Position numbers and translations under genes: made by a program. A DNA stretch of 64,000 nt. Source: Candidatus Hydrogenedentota bacterium. GTDB lineage: Bacteria; Hydrogenedentota; Hydrogenedentia; Hydrogenedentales; SLHB01. Location: assembly GCA_035416745.1 (NCBI GenBank), contig DAOLNV010000004.1, forward strand, positions 1 through 64,000. The letters run 5' to 3'. The notes beneath the pieces were generated by a model. The model was not told the origin of the DNA. It did not search any database and was given only the letters and a program-made list of their open reading frames with translations. Below are positions 1 through 9,402 of this stretch, in pieces (the stretch's first letter is position 1; each line of letters starts with the position of its first letter).

Positions 1-78
1 AAACGATGGCCCTTTTTGTCTACCCAAAATTTACAGACGCTATCTTACGCGACCGACGCAATGGGCAAGGCTGGCTTT

Positions 79-531
79 CTAGCCTTTGATATTCATGAGG
101 GAGGCGCCGTGCTGATTGATCAGCGGGGAGTGAGCCGAGTGATTCTCCTGGGCGGCCTTTTGAAAAGCTTCTTTCCAGGTGTCCCGCAATGTCGTGAGAT
201 GGGCCAGGCATTCCTCGATGGGCTGGACGCTCTTGCGGAGGTTCGCATCAATCAGAAGATGCTGCAGATACTCGTAGATGCGGTCGAGATTCTGGGCGAT
301 GGCCCCCATTTTCATATCCAAAGCGCCGCGAAGTTCTCCAAGTATTTCCTGGGCGCGGATGAGGTTGTTGTGGACGTTCTCGATGCTGCCGGCGGCGATG
401 TGTCGCTTTGCCTCTTCGGCGCGTTGAATTGCCCCATTAAAGAGCAAAACGATCAGTTTCCCTTGGGAGGTCGTTTCCACATCAATCTTCTTGTACGCGC
501 TAAGCTGCAACGCCGTTTGTGCATCCGCCAT
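79..531 (-). CDS. fliS: Flagellar export chaperone FliS
   Basis: This 150-residue protein has the length and all-helical character of FliS, the cytoplasmic chaperone that binds the C-terminus of flagellin and keeps it unpolymerised until export. The N-terminal stretch with AYKKIDVETTSQGKLIVLLFNG matches the FliS hallmark (a short Tyr-containing N-terminal cap, then T-x-x-x-x-LI-x-x-L-(Y/F)-(D/N)-G). Later helices contain the NL.RAQEIL.EL segment and the YEYL segment near residues 85-90. It lies 38 nt downstream of fliD on the same strand, the usual fliD-fliS order, so the two are probably cotranscribed. Family assignment is confident; nothing in the sequence is unusual. Confidence 0.93.
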   Translation of the reverse strand: MADAQTALQLSAYKKIDVETTSQGKLIVLLFNGAIQRAEEAKRHIAAGSIENVHNNLIRAQEILGELRGALDMKMGAIAQNLDRIYEYLQHLLIDANLRKSVQPIEECLAHLTTLRDTWKEAFQKAAQENHSAHSPLINQHGASLMNIKG

Positions 532-569
532 AACCCTACCCCTTCCGTTTTCCGTTGAAGCCGAAACAA

Positions 570-2291
570 CTAGATGAGCGACAGACCGCTGCTCAGGCTG
601 CTCAGCGCAGAGCCTTGCGACTGAAACAGCGCGGCCATTTGTTCGAGCCGCGCAAACTGTTGGCGGTACCGCTGCTCGTGCTGTGTAATGGCATATTCCA
701 ACCGCTCGATACGATCATTATACGCCTGAATCTGAGAATCGATTGTTCCGCCTGTCCGCACGCGCTGATTGAGAAAACCCGTTGATGACGTCGCATTCTC
801 GAGGTAGTTCTCGAGGATATCGGCGATGCCTGTCCCGCCGGCATTGGAGAAGAGTTGCTCGACATTCCGCGGATTGTCGCGCCATGCCTCGAGGAAGGTT
901 TCCTCATCCAGTTCGAGCCGAGCGCCTACCTTGGAGTCGAAGGCATCGCCGGTCGTGATGCCAATCTCCGTCAGATTATCGAAAATGCCGCTTAATCCCT
1001 GGACACTGCCGAAAACGAAGAACTGCAGCTGGCCGGAAATCAGCGTGAGCGTGGTGTCGTTTTCGAGGGAAGCGTCCTCCGCGGTCTGCTCTCGAATCCC
1101 GGTGAGCGCATCGTTAAACGCCGAGATGAATTCGCGGATCTCCTCGACAATCGCTTCGGTGTCGGTTTCGATGGAAACGGTGCTCGTGCCGGCACTCCGC
1201 AGGTTGAGGGTGGCGCCCGGAATGGCATTGGCGACAGCGTTGGTATTGCTTGTCTGCACCGCGCCGCCGTCGACCGTGTATTGGGCGTCGGTTCCTGTTG
1301 TCTGCGTCGCGCCGGCGAGATTGACCACGTCGAGGAAATTGCTCGTGCCGGATTCGAAAGCGATGGTGCGGCTTCCCAGAGAGTCCGAGACGACCCGGAT
1401 CGTGTCGTTGGTGGAGTCATAGCTGGCGGTGACATTAGCGTCGGAGGCGTTAATGGCGCCGATGACCCCCTCGAGGGTATCGCTGGCGGGATCCACATTG
1501 ATCTGGACGCCGTTGATGCGAAAGCTGCCAGCAGTGACGGCTCCGTTGCGGAAAACGGATTGTTCCAGCGTTTGTCCGGGGTCCACGGCCCCGAGATTTC
1601 GCGTGCTGGTGACGACGGTCGAACCGTTGCCGCCGGTGCTCTGAAGCGCGCCAACCAGCCCAACGGCGGTGAGGAAGTTGCTGGTATCTCCCGAGGCGCC
1701 GAGATTGATGATGTTTGTGTTTCCGGCCACACTATTCTCAAGGCTTACCTTGTCCCCAGAGGCGTCATAGGTTGCCGTGACGCCGGCGCCGCTCGCGTTG
1801 ATCATCGCCAGAATATCGTTAAGGCTCTGGGTAGCCGGGTCGATTGTGAAAGCCGTGCCGTTGATGGTGAATTCGCCTGCGGTGAGTTCAGACCGTATCC
1901 CGCTGCCGGCGAGAGAAACGTTCGGGTCAATGGCCGCGCCCAGAACCCCGCTGCTTCGGGCAACTGTCGCGCTGGCCAGCTGCAAAACTTGGATTGTGTA
2001 CGTGCCGGATGTGGGGTTCGCCCCCGTGAGAGTGGCGGCGAGGACCGATTCCTCACTCGACGTCGCCCGGAACTGGCCGAAGACCGTATTCAACCGGAAG
2101 TCTTGTGCGCGGTTCCGGAGGGTCTGCAGCTGGGTTCGTACCTGGTTGATGGCCCCGCGCTGCTGTTCAAGCAAGCTGATGCGAGACTGCATGCGGAGGA
2201 CCGGCTGCCGTTCAAGCTGTATGAGCTGGGAGATGATCTCCTCGGTGTTCAGGCCGGTGATAAGCCCGCCCGCCGTAAACGTTCCGGACAT
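570..2291 (-). CDS. fliD: Flagellar hook-associated protein 2 (filament cap) FliD
   Basis: This 573-residue protein is the filament-capping protein that lets exported flagellin polymerise at the tip. The N-terminus (FTAGGLITGLNTEEIISQLI, then RISLLEQQRGAINQVRTQLQTL) is the conserved FliD_N coiled coil. The middle is rich in Thr/Ser/Gly and contains at least two repeats of the form TAG.F.ING..I.ID...SL..I...INAS (near residues 140 and 250), typical of hook-associated insert domains. The C-terminus (SQIQAYNDRIERLEYAITQHEQRYRQQFARLEQM) is the closing coiled coil. A longer reading frame begins 81 nt upstream, but an AGGAGG box at 2300-2305 sits 8 nt before the ATG at 2291, so I chose that start. 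Confidence 0.95.
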   Translation of the reverse strand: MSGTFTAGGLITGLNTEEIISQLIQLERQPVLRMQSRISLLEQQRGAINQVRTQLQTLRNRAQDFRLNTVFGQFRATSSEESVLAATLTGANPTSGTYTIQVLQLASATVARSSGVLGAAIDPNVSLAGSGIRSELTAGEFTINGTAFTIDPATQSLNDILAMINASGAGVTATYDASGDKVSLENSVAGNTNIINLGASGDTSNFLTAVGLVGALQSTGGNGSTVVTSTRNLGAVDPGQTLEQSVFRNGAVTAGSFRINGVQINVDPASDTLEGVIGAINASDANVTASYDSTNDTIRVVSDSLGSRTIAFESGTSNFLDVVNLAGATQTTGTDAQYTVDGGAVQTSNTNAVANAIPGATLNLRSAGTSTVSIETDTEAIVEEIREFISAFNDALTGIREQTAEDASLENDTTLTLISGQLQFFVFGSVQGLSGIFDNLTEIGITTGDAFDSKVGARLELDEETFLEAWRDNPRNVEQLFSNAGGTGIADILENYLENATSSTGFLNQRVRTGGTIDSQIQAYNDRIERLEYAITQHEQRYRQQFARLEQMAALFQSQGSALSSLSSGLSLI

Positions 2292-2586
2292 GGGCCATTC
2301 CTCCTGGGATATCCCAAATGTGGTGAATTCAAGGGCGTCGCATAGCCGCCACTTCATCCGGTATATCGACAATCCGCAGAGCGGACTTTAGCACATTTGC
2401 CTGACGAGCCCCGCAAATCCCGCATTTTCGCCGACTTTGATACACAAATTATGTAAACACACTGGGTTAGGTTCCGAATACAGCAACTGCACATTCCCCC
2501 GGCTTCCGTGACAAGACCAAGCCAAGCCGCACAATGCAGGCCCGCCCTTTCGACGGGTGGTCCGCCTGTAGAGATACTGGCGCCGA

Positions 2587-3795
2587 TTACTGTTGGACCA
2601 GGCTCGAGAGCTGCAGGATGGGCATGAACAAGGCTACTACGATGCCGCCCACCACGAGGCCCATCGCGAGGATCAGGATGGGCTCGATCATGCTCGTCAG
2701 AGCATCCACCGCGGCGCGAACCTCGGAATCGTAGAAATCCGACACCTTCTGGAGCATCTGCTCGAGGGCGCCGGTCTTTTCGCCGACGCCGATCATGCGG
2801 GTAACCATGGCGGGGAACTGGCCGCTCCGCGCGAGGGGGTCGGCCAGGGTCTCGCCGTTACGTACGCAGTCAGCGGCGTTGCTGATGGCCCGTGCAAAGA
2901 CTTCGTTGCCGGCGGTTCTCTCGACGATCTCCATGGCGCCCAGAATGTTGACGCCGCTTCGGGTCAGGGTGCTGAGGGTCCGGGCAAACCGGCTGATGGC
3001 GACCTTTCTGAGGAGTTTTCCAAAGATGGGAATGCGCAGTTTGATCGCATCGAGGTGCAAGCGGCCGGCCGAAGTCGAGCCGTACATCCGGATGCCCAGG
3101 ACCAACCCGATAATACTGGCGACGATGAGCGGCGCCCCGTACCATTGTTTGAGGAAGGTGCTGGCCGCGATGAGAATCCGCGTCGGGGCGGGAAGCTGCC
3201 GGCCAAACCCTTCGAAAATCGCCGCAAACTGCGGCACTACGAATATGACCAAGCCCGCGGCGATAATGAGAATCATGCTCAACGCTACGACGGGATAGGT
3301 CATGGCCGAACGGATGCGGCGTTTCAGCTCTTCCATGGACTCGAGGTACTCCGCCAATTGCATCAGTACGCCGTCGAGATTGCCGCTGGCCTCGCCCGCG
3401 CGGATCATGCTGACAAACAGGTCCGAATAGATGCGGGGGTGTTTACGCAACGCATCCGAGAATGTCTCTCCCGCCTCGACGTCGTCAGCGATGCCCTGGA
3501 TAACCGCTCCGTAACGCGGGTCTTCGGTCTGCTCGGCGAGAATATCGAGACCCTGGAGAAGAGGGAGGCCGGCGTTCACGATTGTGGACAATTGCCGCGT
3601 GAATACAAGCAGCTCGGCGGTCTTGACCTTCGGATCTCGATGGGCTTTCTTCCCTGCTCCGACCGCATCCACTCGTTCCGGCACCATACCCTTGCCTTGG
3701 AGCGTCCGAATGACTACTTGTCGGTTCTCGGCCGTCATCTTGCCGGTCTCGCGCTTCCCCTCTCGAGAGCGCGCGACATACGTGAAGTTCGGCAT
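2587..3795 (-). CDS. pilC: Type II secretion / type IV pilus inner-membrane platform protein (GspF/PilC)
   Basis: This 402-residue protein is the polytopic inner-membrane platform on which pilins or pseudopilins are assembled. It has the family's two tandem T2SSF domains: residues about 65-190 (FTRQLSTIVNAGLPLLQGLDIL) and about 265-390 (FARTLSTLTRSGVNILGAMEIV). Membrane segments lie near residues 165-190, 215-235 and 370-395. The N-terminal cytoplasmic part (YVARSREGKRETGKMTAENR) is also typical. An AGGAGG-type ribosome site and a promoter at 3827-3855 fit the chosen ATG. It stands alone here, without the ATPase. It could serve the prepilin-like proteins encoded at 24-26 and 36-42 kb, which is inference from function and not from linkage. 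Confidence 0.95.
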   Translation of the reverse strand: MPNFTYVARSREGKRETGKMTAENRQVVIRTLQGKGMVPERVDAVGAGKKAHRDPKVKTAELLVFTRQLSTIVNAGLPLLQGLDILAEQTEDPRYGAVIQGIADDVEAGETFSDALRKHPRIYSDLFVSMIRAGEASGNLDGVLMQLAEYLESMEELKRRIRSAMTYPVVALSMILIIAAGLVIFVVPQFAAIFEGFGRQLPAPTRILIAASTFLKQWYGAPLIVASIIGLVLGIRMYGSTSAGRLHLDAIKLRIPIFGKLLRKVAISRFARTLSTLTRSGVNILGAMEIVERTAGNEVFARAISNAADCVRNGETLADPLARSGQFPAMVTRMIGVGEKTGALEQMLQKVSDFYDSEVRAAVDALTSMIEPILILAMGLVVGGIVVALFMPILQLSSLVQQ

Positions 3796-3826
3796 AATGA
3801 AATTCCTCCCCGTTCATCCGGGTCTT

Positions 3827-3855
3827 AGTATACCACCACAACATCCTGTGGTCGA
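3827..3855 (-). promoter_or_regulatory. Probable sigma70-type promoter of pilC
   Basis: Reading the minus strand, a -35-like TCGACC (3850-3855) is separated by 17 bp from a -10 TATACT (3827-3832). The inferred start of transcription is about 25 nt upstream of the pilC ATG, which itself follows a GGGGAGGA ribosome site. Confidence 0.55.
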
Positions 3856-4260
3856 GACCTAATTTAACCCCTTCGCTTGCGGATGCCGCCCATGCACCCC
3901 GCCAGACGGCGCGACGCATTGTTGCCGGAGCTGCATCCCCGTCGGGGTGGTTTCCCGCCTTTCATAATACCACTATTGCGTTGTCCTTGCGATATGGCTT
4001 CACAAACAGGGTCCTCTCTCGGCAAACAGGGGCAGGCCTGCTTCCGTAAGGAAGCAAGCCCGCACGCAGCGCCACGATATCCGCTGTGCGCTTTGCGAGA
4101 CGTGCAAGTTGCAGGCCACTTTCGCTGACCGGGTATCTTGGAGCATTCACGAGCGCAAACCCTTTTGTTTCCAAGGTCTTTGCCGTGTTCCCCTCCTTGG
4201 TTTGTGGCGGCGCCAGAGGGCTGGTTCCCGGCAGTTCTTCGTCATTTCGTTGAGACATCG
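3856..4260. other. Gene-poor interval with one hairpin
   Basis: I find no convincing gene between the pilC promoter and the gene ending at 4261. The only structure noted is an inverted repeat at 4035-4060 (stem TGCTTCC / GGAAGCA around a GTAA loop, extended by GGC / GCC). On the minus strand it could end transcription of the sulfatase/GH43-like unit, but it lies about 200 nt downstream and its T-tract is poor. Confidence 0.35.
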
Positions 4261-5250
4261 TCACCGGCCAGAGGGCTTTGCGGGGAAGAATGCGCGCAAG
4301 AACTTGGCTTTTGTTCCGTCGTAGACGGCTTCGGCGAGATGCTCGATGCCCTGTTGGTTTCCCCAAGAGTACAAGATCACGGTTTTGCCCTCGAACTCGC
4401 AGCAATCGAAGTCGGAATTGTTGATGTTCGTGGCCGTCCTGATGCGTTCGCGCTGGTCCTCGGAAAGAGCCTGGTTCGCGACCTTGCGGTCGTCATCCGA
4501 GTGTTTCAGAACAGGATTGAACGGGCTGGGTTCCCAATGGATGAGGTCCTTGCTGCGCACGAGGGCCTCGGCATAATAGCCCGGGTAGCTCTCGAGATAG
4601 AACATATAAAAAAAGCCGTCAAGATAGGCGAGCGATGGGCATGCGGAGTAGCGTTCCTTGGTGTAGACGCACTCGGACGGGGTCAATCGCCAGTCGCGGA
4701 GATTATCGGATTCAAGGAACCGCATCGTGAATGGCTGGCCGGCTTCTTGAGGCGGGGCGCCAATCTCCAAAGCCATGACGTAGCGGTTGTCTGCCTTGCA
4801 GACGCTGTTGTTAAACAGTTCCCAGCCGCTAAGCTGGATTCCGGGTTGCGTATCCCATGTTTCAAGATCTTCTGACCAATAGACCTGGACGCATTCGCCG
4901 CCCCATTTGTCGACGCCGAACACGTACATCGTGCCGTCGTTTACGAACGCGCTGCCGAGATGGTGGTCCCAAGCAAAAGGCGAGGTCGGTTTCCCACCGG
5001 CCACATCCATGAATCGGAAGTAGGCGCGTCCCGTGGTATTGGGCTTGTAATACGAGTCGCGGACGTACTCGAACCGATAGAGTCTGCCGTGGAACACGAC
5101 CGGCGTAGTTTCGACCATATCGCAATCAATGGTGCCCAGCTTCGTGATGCGGGGCGGCGCAGGTTTCGGGTCTTCACTGTTCTGTGCCGAGATGCATGGA
5201 GATGCCAGCGCCAACGCCAGGAGCACCGCAACAATACAACTCGTTTTCAT
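4261..5250 (-). CDS. Secreted GH43/GH32-like five-bladed beta-propeller protein
   Basis: This 329-residue protein starts with a clear signal peptide (KTSCIVAVLLALALASPCISA). The mature part has repeating propeller-blade phrases such as RLYRFEYVRD, YVFGVDKWGGE, VYWSEDLETWD, YMFYLESYPG, RSKDLIHWEP and VILYSWGNQQG. The recurring S.DL..W element is typical of GH43/GH32/GH68-type propellers acting on plant or algal glycans. I cannot assign catalytic residues or a substrate. A GTG lies 9 nt upstream, but the ATG at 5250 is better spaced from GGGAG. It follows the sulfatase by 36 nt on the same strand, so the two probably form an operon for a sulfated or decorated glycan. Confidence 0.75.
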   Translation of the reverse strand: MKTSCIVAVLLALALASPCISAQNSEDPKPAPPRITKLGTIDCDMVETTPVVFHGRLYRFEYVRDSYYKPNTTGRAYFRFMDVAGGKPTSPFAWDHHLGSAFVNDGTMYVFGVDKWGGECVQVYWSEDLETWDTQPGIQLSGWELFNNSVCKADNRYVMALEIGAPPQEAGQPFTMRFLESDNLRDWRLTPSECVYTKERYSACPSLAYLDGFFYMFYLESYPGYYAEALVRSKDLIHWEPSPFNPVLKHSDDDRKVANQALSEDQRERIRTATNINNSDFDCCEFEGKTVILYSWGNQQGIEHLAEAVYDGTKAKFLRAFFPAKPSGR

Positions 5251-5286
5251 GTCTTCCACTCCCTGAAGCCAATAGGAAATTGCCTG

Positions 5287-6834
5287 TCACTCCGGTGTAT
5301 AGCCATCGGGAAGCGCGCCGCGCCACCCTTCCGCTAACAGCGCATGCAACCCTTGCGCGGTCCCGGCGTATTCGGGGACTTCGGCAAGATTCCGGGTTTC
5401 CAGAGGGTCTTCGTCGTAGTCGTACAGTTCCCGGACGCGGAAACCGTCGTCAGCAGGAATGCGCCATTCCGTATACCGGTACCGTTCCGTGCGCAGGGAA
5501 TACCCCATGCCGTCACCGTGCCCGGGGATGTTCCGCGGGTATTGGCTGAAGGCGGCCTTCTTCCAGGAACGGTCCGGGGCGCGCAACACGGGCACGAGGC
5601 TCACGCCCTCCAATCCGGGCGGGGGCGTGACCCCGCACAAATCGCAAAGCGTTGGGTAGATGTCGACGAATTCGGCCAGCCGGGGCGATCGTGCGCCCGC
5701 TTTGGGCAGGCCGGGGGCGCTGAACAGCAAAGGAGCGCGCGCCGCCTGTTCGAAATTGGTGTGTTTACACCATTGGCCGTGATCGCCGAGGTGCCAGCCG
5801 TGATCGCCCCACAAGACAATGACCGTGTTGCCGCGGATGCCGAGCCGGTCGAGCTCGTCGACGACACGGCCAATTTGGGCGTCCGTATAGCTCGCGGCGG
5901 CGTAGTAGGCATGGATGAGTTCCAGGGTCTTCTCATCGGAAAGAGGCTCGTTTCCGTCCGGGATATCGGAGTAATGCCGCAGTTCGCCCCATGTGGTGAG
6001 TGCGAAGGGCGGGGCGTCCTGAGGCGCTTTGCGATATTGAGGCAGCGTGAACGAACCTTTGTCATATGCGTCGAAATAGCGTTTCGGAGCGACGAACGGC
6101 AAGTGGGGTTTGAAGAACCCTGCCGCGAGAAAGAACGGCCGGTCCTTCAATTGGCGCATGGCCGCGATCGCGGCGGCGGCTACCTGCCCGTCGCGCAGCT
6201 CATCATCGGCGCAATCCGGCGCTTCCCACGACGGCCCGCGGGGAGGGTTGACCGGCTTGATTCTCAGGGGGATGCCCGTCTTTTCGTCGCGCTCCTGCAC
6301 AATCGTTCTTGAATCTCCGTGTTCTTTTCGGATGTCTTCAATGATCTTCTTGGATTCCTCCGTCAGATATTGGGGTCCCTCCGGAAAGAAAGATTTGACG
6401 CTCCACGACGCCGGATCGTCCAGCCCGCCATGATAGATCTTGCCGAAGGATTGCGTGTGATAGCCCTCTTGCCTGAAACACTGCGGCAAGGTGATCACGT
6501 CGGGGATGGTCTTGCGAAAATGGGTATTAAGGTCATAAACGCGAGTGGTGTCCGGGCGCAGTCCGGTGAGGAGCGAGGTACGCGAGGGGCTGCATACTGC
6601 CTGCTGGCAATACGCGCGGAGGAAAGTGACGCCGGATGCTGCCAGCTTGTCGATGTTGGGCGTGATGGCGATTGGGTCGCCGTAACAGCCGAGATTGGGT
6701 TTCAAGTCATCCACCGCGAGAAACAGCACGTTCAAGCGGCGATTCTCTTTTTCAGCCGCGCGCGCGGCCGAGCTGGCGGGCAAGGCCAGCGCCGCCGTTG
6801 CTGCGAGGAAACTACGTCGCGAAATACAACGCAT
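5287..6834 (-). CDS. Exported sulfatase, iduronate-2-sulfatase-like
   Basis: This 515-residue type I sulfatase would hydrolyse sulfate esters on glycans. The start at 6834 is set by a GGGGGAGG box 8 nt upstream; the longer open frame upstream is not needed. The leader CISRRSFLAATAALALPASS has a twin Arg and a hydrophobic core, suggesting Tat-type export. Metal-binding VDD is at residues 41-43, and the C-S-P-S-R motif (Cys81) is the site oxidised to formylglycine by a sulfatase-maturing enzyme. Phrases such as LKPNLGCYGD and the DNNTH-like segment after it, HLPFVAPKRY, and LWGDHGWHLGDHGQW place it in the iduronate-2-sulfatase subgroup. No maturase gene is in the window. It probably heads an operon with the GH43-like gene. 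Confidence 0.93.
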   Translation of the reverse strand: MRCISRRSFLAATAALALPASSAARAAEKENRRLNVLFLAVDDLKPNLGCYGDPIAITPNIDKLAASGVTFLRAYCQQAVCSPSRTSLLTGLRPDTTRVYDLNTHFRKTIPDVITLPQCFRQEGYHTQSFGKIYHGGLDDPASWSVKSFFPEGPQYLTEESKKIIEDIRKEHGDSRTIVQERDEKTGIPLRIKPVNPPRGPSWEAPDCADDELRDGQVAAAAIAAMRQLKDRPFFLAAGFFKPHLPFVAPKRYFDAYDKGSFTLPQYRKAPQDAPPFALTTWGELRHYSDIPDGNEPLSDEKTLELIHAYYAAASYTDAQIGRVVDELDRLGIRGNTVIVLWGDHGWHLGDHGQWCKHTNFEQAARAPLLFSAPGLPKAGARSPRLAEFVDIYPTLCDLCGVTPPPGLEGVSLVPVLRAPDRSWKKAAFSQYPRNIPGHGDGMGYSLRTERYRYTEWRIPADDGFRVRELYDYDEDPLETRNLAEVPEYAGTAQGLHALLAEGWRGALPDGYTPE

Positions 6835-6974
6835 GGTCTGCGCCTCCCCCGGGCCCCGAAGACTCCGGCGCCTTGTGCGTGGGTATGGTAGCAGGATTGG
6901 GGTTCCGCAAGGAATGGCTTGCGAACACCCACAAACACGGTCCGGCAAGGGCGTGGGCAAGGCATAGGTTGGCG

Positions 6975-7637
6975 CTATTCGGTTGGTTTTCGGGCCCAGC
7001 CCGCGATGTGGGGAGAGACGGGCAGTGCCCATGCTACTCGAAAGTGCTCGTACCTCAGGTGCGTGAACCCCGCCGTCTCGAGCGTGCGCCACAATTCCCG
7101 GTCAAGCCGGCAGCCGTCACCGGCATACAGCCACGTAAACCGCAGCACCCGCTGCAAGAGGCGAAGAATAGTCGCACGCGGAGCGGCAACGTGTTCCAGA
7201 AAGACAAACAGCCCCCCGGGTTTCAGGACGCGCAGAATCTCCCCGAGCGCGGCTTCGGGGTCATCCACGGAACACAAGACGTGGGTGCAGACGACCGCGT
7301 CGACGGAATTGTCGCGCAGGCAGAGCGATTCGGCCCTCCCGTTAAGCATGTGCATGATTCTGCCGGACTTGTGGGACTCTTCGCGAAGGTAGCGGAACAT
7401 GAAACGGTTGGGTTCAATGCCCAACAGGGTGGTTCGCTCGGGATAGAGAGGGAGGTTGGCGCCGGCGCCCGGGCCAATCTCGAGAACCCGGCCGGATAGC
7501 TTTCCGAACAAGGAACGCTTGCGCTCGGGTGACATGTCCCGCATCAGCCGGTTTCCGGCGTGAAGCAACCAGGCAAATGTTTTCTTAGCCCGTATTGATC
7601 GTTTACGGCTTTGTGAGCGGTCCAAGCTTGCCGGCAT
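6975..7637 (-). CDS. Class I SAM-dependent methyltransferase (UbiE/METTL7-like)
   Basis: This 220-residue protein has the Rossmann methyltransferase core. Motif I is VLEIGPGAGANL (about residues 51-62), the acidic ribose contact is in LLGIEPN, motif II is the SVDAVVCTHVLCSV stretch, and motif III is LRVLKPGGLFVFLEHV. The EHV and W..GDGCRLDRE segments resemble METTL7/phosphatidylethanolamine- or quinone-type methyltransferases. The substrate cannot be told. Its start is 3 nt downstream of the stop of the TIGR01777 epimerase gene, so the two are cotranscribed. Confidence 0.85.
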   Translation of the reverse strand: MPASLDRSQSRKRSIRAKKTFAWLLHAGNRLMRDMSPERKRSLFGKLSGRVLEIGPGAGANLPLYPERTTLLGIEPNRFMFRYLREESHKSGRIMHMLNGRAESLCLRDNSVDAVVCTHVLCSVDDPEAALGEILRVLKPGGLFVFLEHVAAPRATILRLLQRVLRFTWLYAGDGCRLDRELWRTLETAGFTHLRYEHFRVAWALPVSPHIAGWARKPTE

Positions 7638-7640
7638 CGT

Positions 7641-8543
7641 TCACATGCCTTCAAGAACGTGCCGCAGGGCTTCGTCAAGGTCGGGATGGTCGAAGGTGAA
7701 CCCGGCTTCCTGGAGTTTCCGCGGAACGGCCCGTTGGCTGGCAAGAAGAAGGTCGTCGGCCATTTCTCCTAACAGCAGCCGGGCGGCAAACGCTGGGAAG
7801 GGCAAGACGGCCGGACGGTTAAGGGCGCGGCCCAGACTTGCAACGAATTCACGGTTGCGGACCGGATTTGGGGAAACCACGTTCACCGGCCCGTCAAGCG
7901 AGGGGGTGTCCAGCGCATAGAGGATGGCGCGCACCGCGTCGTCTAGAGTGAGCCAGGCCATGTACTGAGTACCCGGACCAATGGGGCCGCCCAACCCTAG
8001 TCTGAAGGGCAGCAGCATCTTGGCAAGAGCGCTCCTCTTGCCGCCCAGGACTACGCCGAACCGGGTATTGAGCACGCGAATGCCCTTGTTGCGGGCAGGA
8101 TGAGAGGCTTCTTCCCATTGGCGGCAAACCTCAGCGAGAAAGGTCTCGCCGCAGGGCTCGTCTTCGTCCAGCTTTCGGTCGCCGCAATTGCCGTAGTAGC
8201 CGGTGGCTGATGCGCACACCCAGGTCTTGGGCGGGGTATCGAGTTCACTGAACGTTCTACACAGCAGCTTGGTGGTGCAGGTACGGCTTTCGATGATCTC
8301 CCCTTTCTTGCGCTCGGTCCAGCGGCCTGAACCAACATTCTCGCCGGAAAGGTGAACGGCTGCGTCAAGATCCTCGAGTTTTCCGCGTTCGATATAGCCC
8401 GGGCCAGGATCCCAGAGGATTTCGCCCGGTTCCGAACTCCACTCCTTCCGTACAAGCCGGGTGACGGCGTCGCCCCGTTCTTTCAAGGCCTTAGACAAGG
8501 CGGAACCAATAAGCCCGGAAGCGCCGCTGAGTAACACTTTCAT
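7641..8543 (-). CDS. TIGR01777 family SDR-type epimerase/oxidoreductase
   Basis: This 300-residue protein belongs to the extended short-chain dehydrogenase family known as TIGR01777 (YfcH/SulA-like). The NAD(P)-binding motif is LLSGASGLIGSAL at the N-terminus. Family signatures include VHLSGENVGSGRWTERKK, SATGYYG (with the catalytic Tyr), LNTRFGVVLG and a C-terminal DUF1731 segment (PAFAARLLLGEMADDLLLASQRAVPRKL..AGF.F.HP). The true substrate of this family is poorly known. It is the first gene of a two-gene unit with the methyltransferase. Confidence 0.92.
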   Translation of the reverse strand: MKVLLSGASGLIGSALSKALKERGDAVTRLVRKEWSSEPGEILWDPGPGYIERGKLEDLDAAVHLSGENVGSGRWTERKKGEIIESRTCTTKLLCRTFSELDTPPKTWVCASATGYYGNCGDRKLDEDEPCGETFLAEVCRQWEEASHPARNKGIRVLNTRFGVVLGGKRSALAKMLLPFRLGLGGPIGPGTQYMAWLTLDDAVRAILYALDTPSLDGPVNVVSPNPVRNREFVASLGRALNRPAVLPFPAFAARLLLGEMADDLLLASQRAVPRKLQEAGFTFDHPDLDEALRHVLEGM

Positions 8544-8825
8544 GACCGCCCCATCCTCAAATTATCCCAAAACGTTGGCCTGCGGCGCCGGGCATGACCG
8601 AAACTTCACCGGAGCGTGCCGCCGTGAACCTTCTACCTTGCCCTCGCCGGTTCGCACGTTTCACCCTCCCGTTTCCGTAAACCACCCGATACGCCAGCAC
8701 CGATAGAACCAATCCTACGGCATCACGCCCTCTGATGCAATTCTCGCCGATTCTCCCAGCCCCGACGGAAACAAGCGCTCGAATGCGGCCTCCAGCCTCG
8801 TGCCCAACGAACACAGCCGCTTTGC
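8544..8825. other. Divergent intergenic region
   Basis: This separates the minus-strand epimerase unit from the plus-strand marR-aas unit. I see no gene in it. The marR promoter begins at 8826. Confidence 0.4.
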
Positions 8826-8855
8826 TTGACATCTAACAGTTCTATGGTGTACAAT
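8826..8855 (+). promoter_or_regulatory. Sigma70-type promoter of the marR gene
   Basis: A perfect -35 TTGACA (8826-8831) lies 18 bp before the -10 TACAAT (8850-8855). The predicted transcript starts near 8862, upstream of the AGGAGG/ATG at 8871-8885. This rules out the longer reading frame that begins inside the promoter. Confidence 0.75.
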
Positions 8856-8882
8856 CCCTCCGGCGTGGAAAGGAGGTTTGGG

Positions 8883-9389
8883 ATGACGTTGCAGAAGGAA
8901 CTCGATCTCGACCTGCCGTTCGAGGACTTCCGGCACGAAGCCATGCTTGGGATTGTGCGCACAGCCACCCTGGCGGCGGTCCTGGCTGGAAAGATGTTGC
9001 GGCGGTTCGACCTTACCGAAGCGCAGTTCAATGTACTGTTTGCGCTGAGATACAAGACCCGCGCGCTCACCCAGGTGGAATTGGGGCGGCGGCTGGTTGT
9101 CACACGCGCAACGGTGACCTCGGTGCTTGACAAGCTCGAATCGAAGGGGTACGTCGAGCGGCAAAACGTGCCGGACAACCGGCGAAGCTATCACGTGGAA
9201 TTGACCGAGGCGGGGCGCGCGCTGGTGGACCAGGTCGAGCCGGTCTACCGGAACAGTATTCACTACGTCCTGGGCCATCTGGACGAAGACGATGTCAAGC
9301 ATTTGATTCGCATACTGGACCCCGTGCGGGCGCGGATGCGCGAGTTGGCGCGCACCGAAGACTCTCTTGAACCGGCGGCGAGTCGCTGA
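8883..9389 (+). CDS. MarR family transcriptional regulator
   Basis: This 168-residue protein has the MarR winged-helix fold: a dimerisation helix near the N-terminus, recognition helix in LTQVELGRRLVVTRATVTSVLDKLESKGYVERQ (about residues 68-100), and the wing VPDNRRSYHVELTEAGRAL. The start is fixed by AGGAGG 6 nt upstream and by a promoter ending at 8855. It is followed 86 nt later by the LplT-PlsC-acyl-ACP synthetase gene in the same orientation. FabT and similar MarR proteins control lipid genes, so regulation of that neighbour is a reasonable inference. The ligand is unknown. Confidence 0.9.
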   Translation: MTLQKELDLDLPFEDFRHEAMLGIVRTATLAAVLAGKMLRRFDLTEAQFNVLFALRYKTRALTQVELGRRLVVTRATVTSVLDKLESKGYVERQNVPDNRRSYHVELTEAGRALVDQVEPVYRNSIHYVLGHLDEDDVKHLIRILDPVRARMRELARTEDSLEPAASR

Positions 9390-9402
9390 CACGTCTGCAA
9401 CG

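Noticed and set aside
6835..7092. N-terminal extension of the sulfatase up to 7092
   Set aside because: The extension is Pro/Arg-rich, and a strong ribosome site plus Tat-type leader mark the ATG at 6834.
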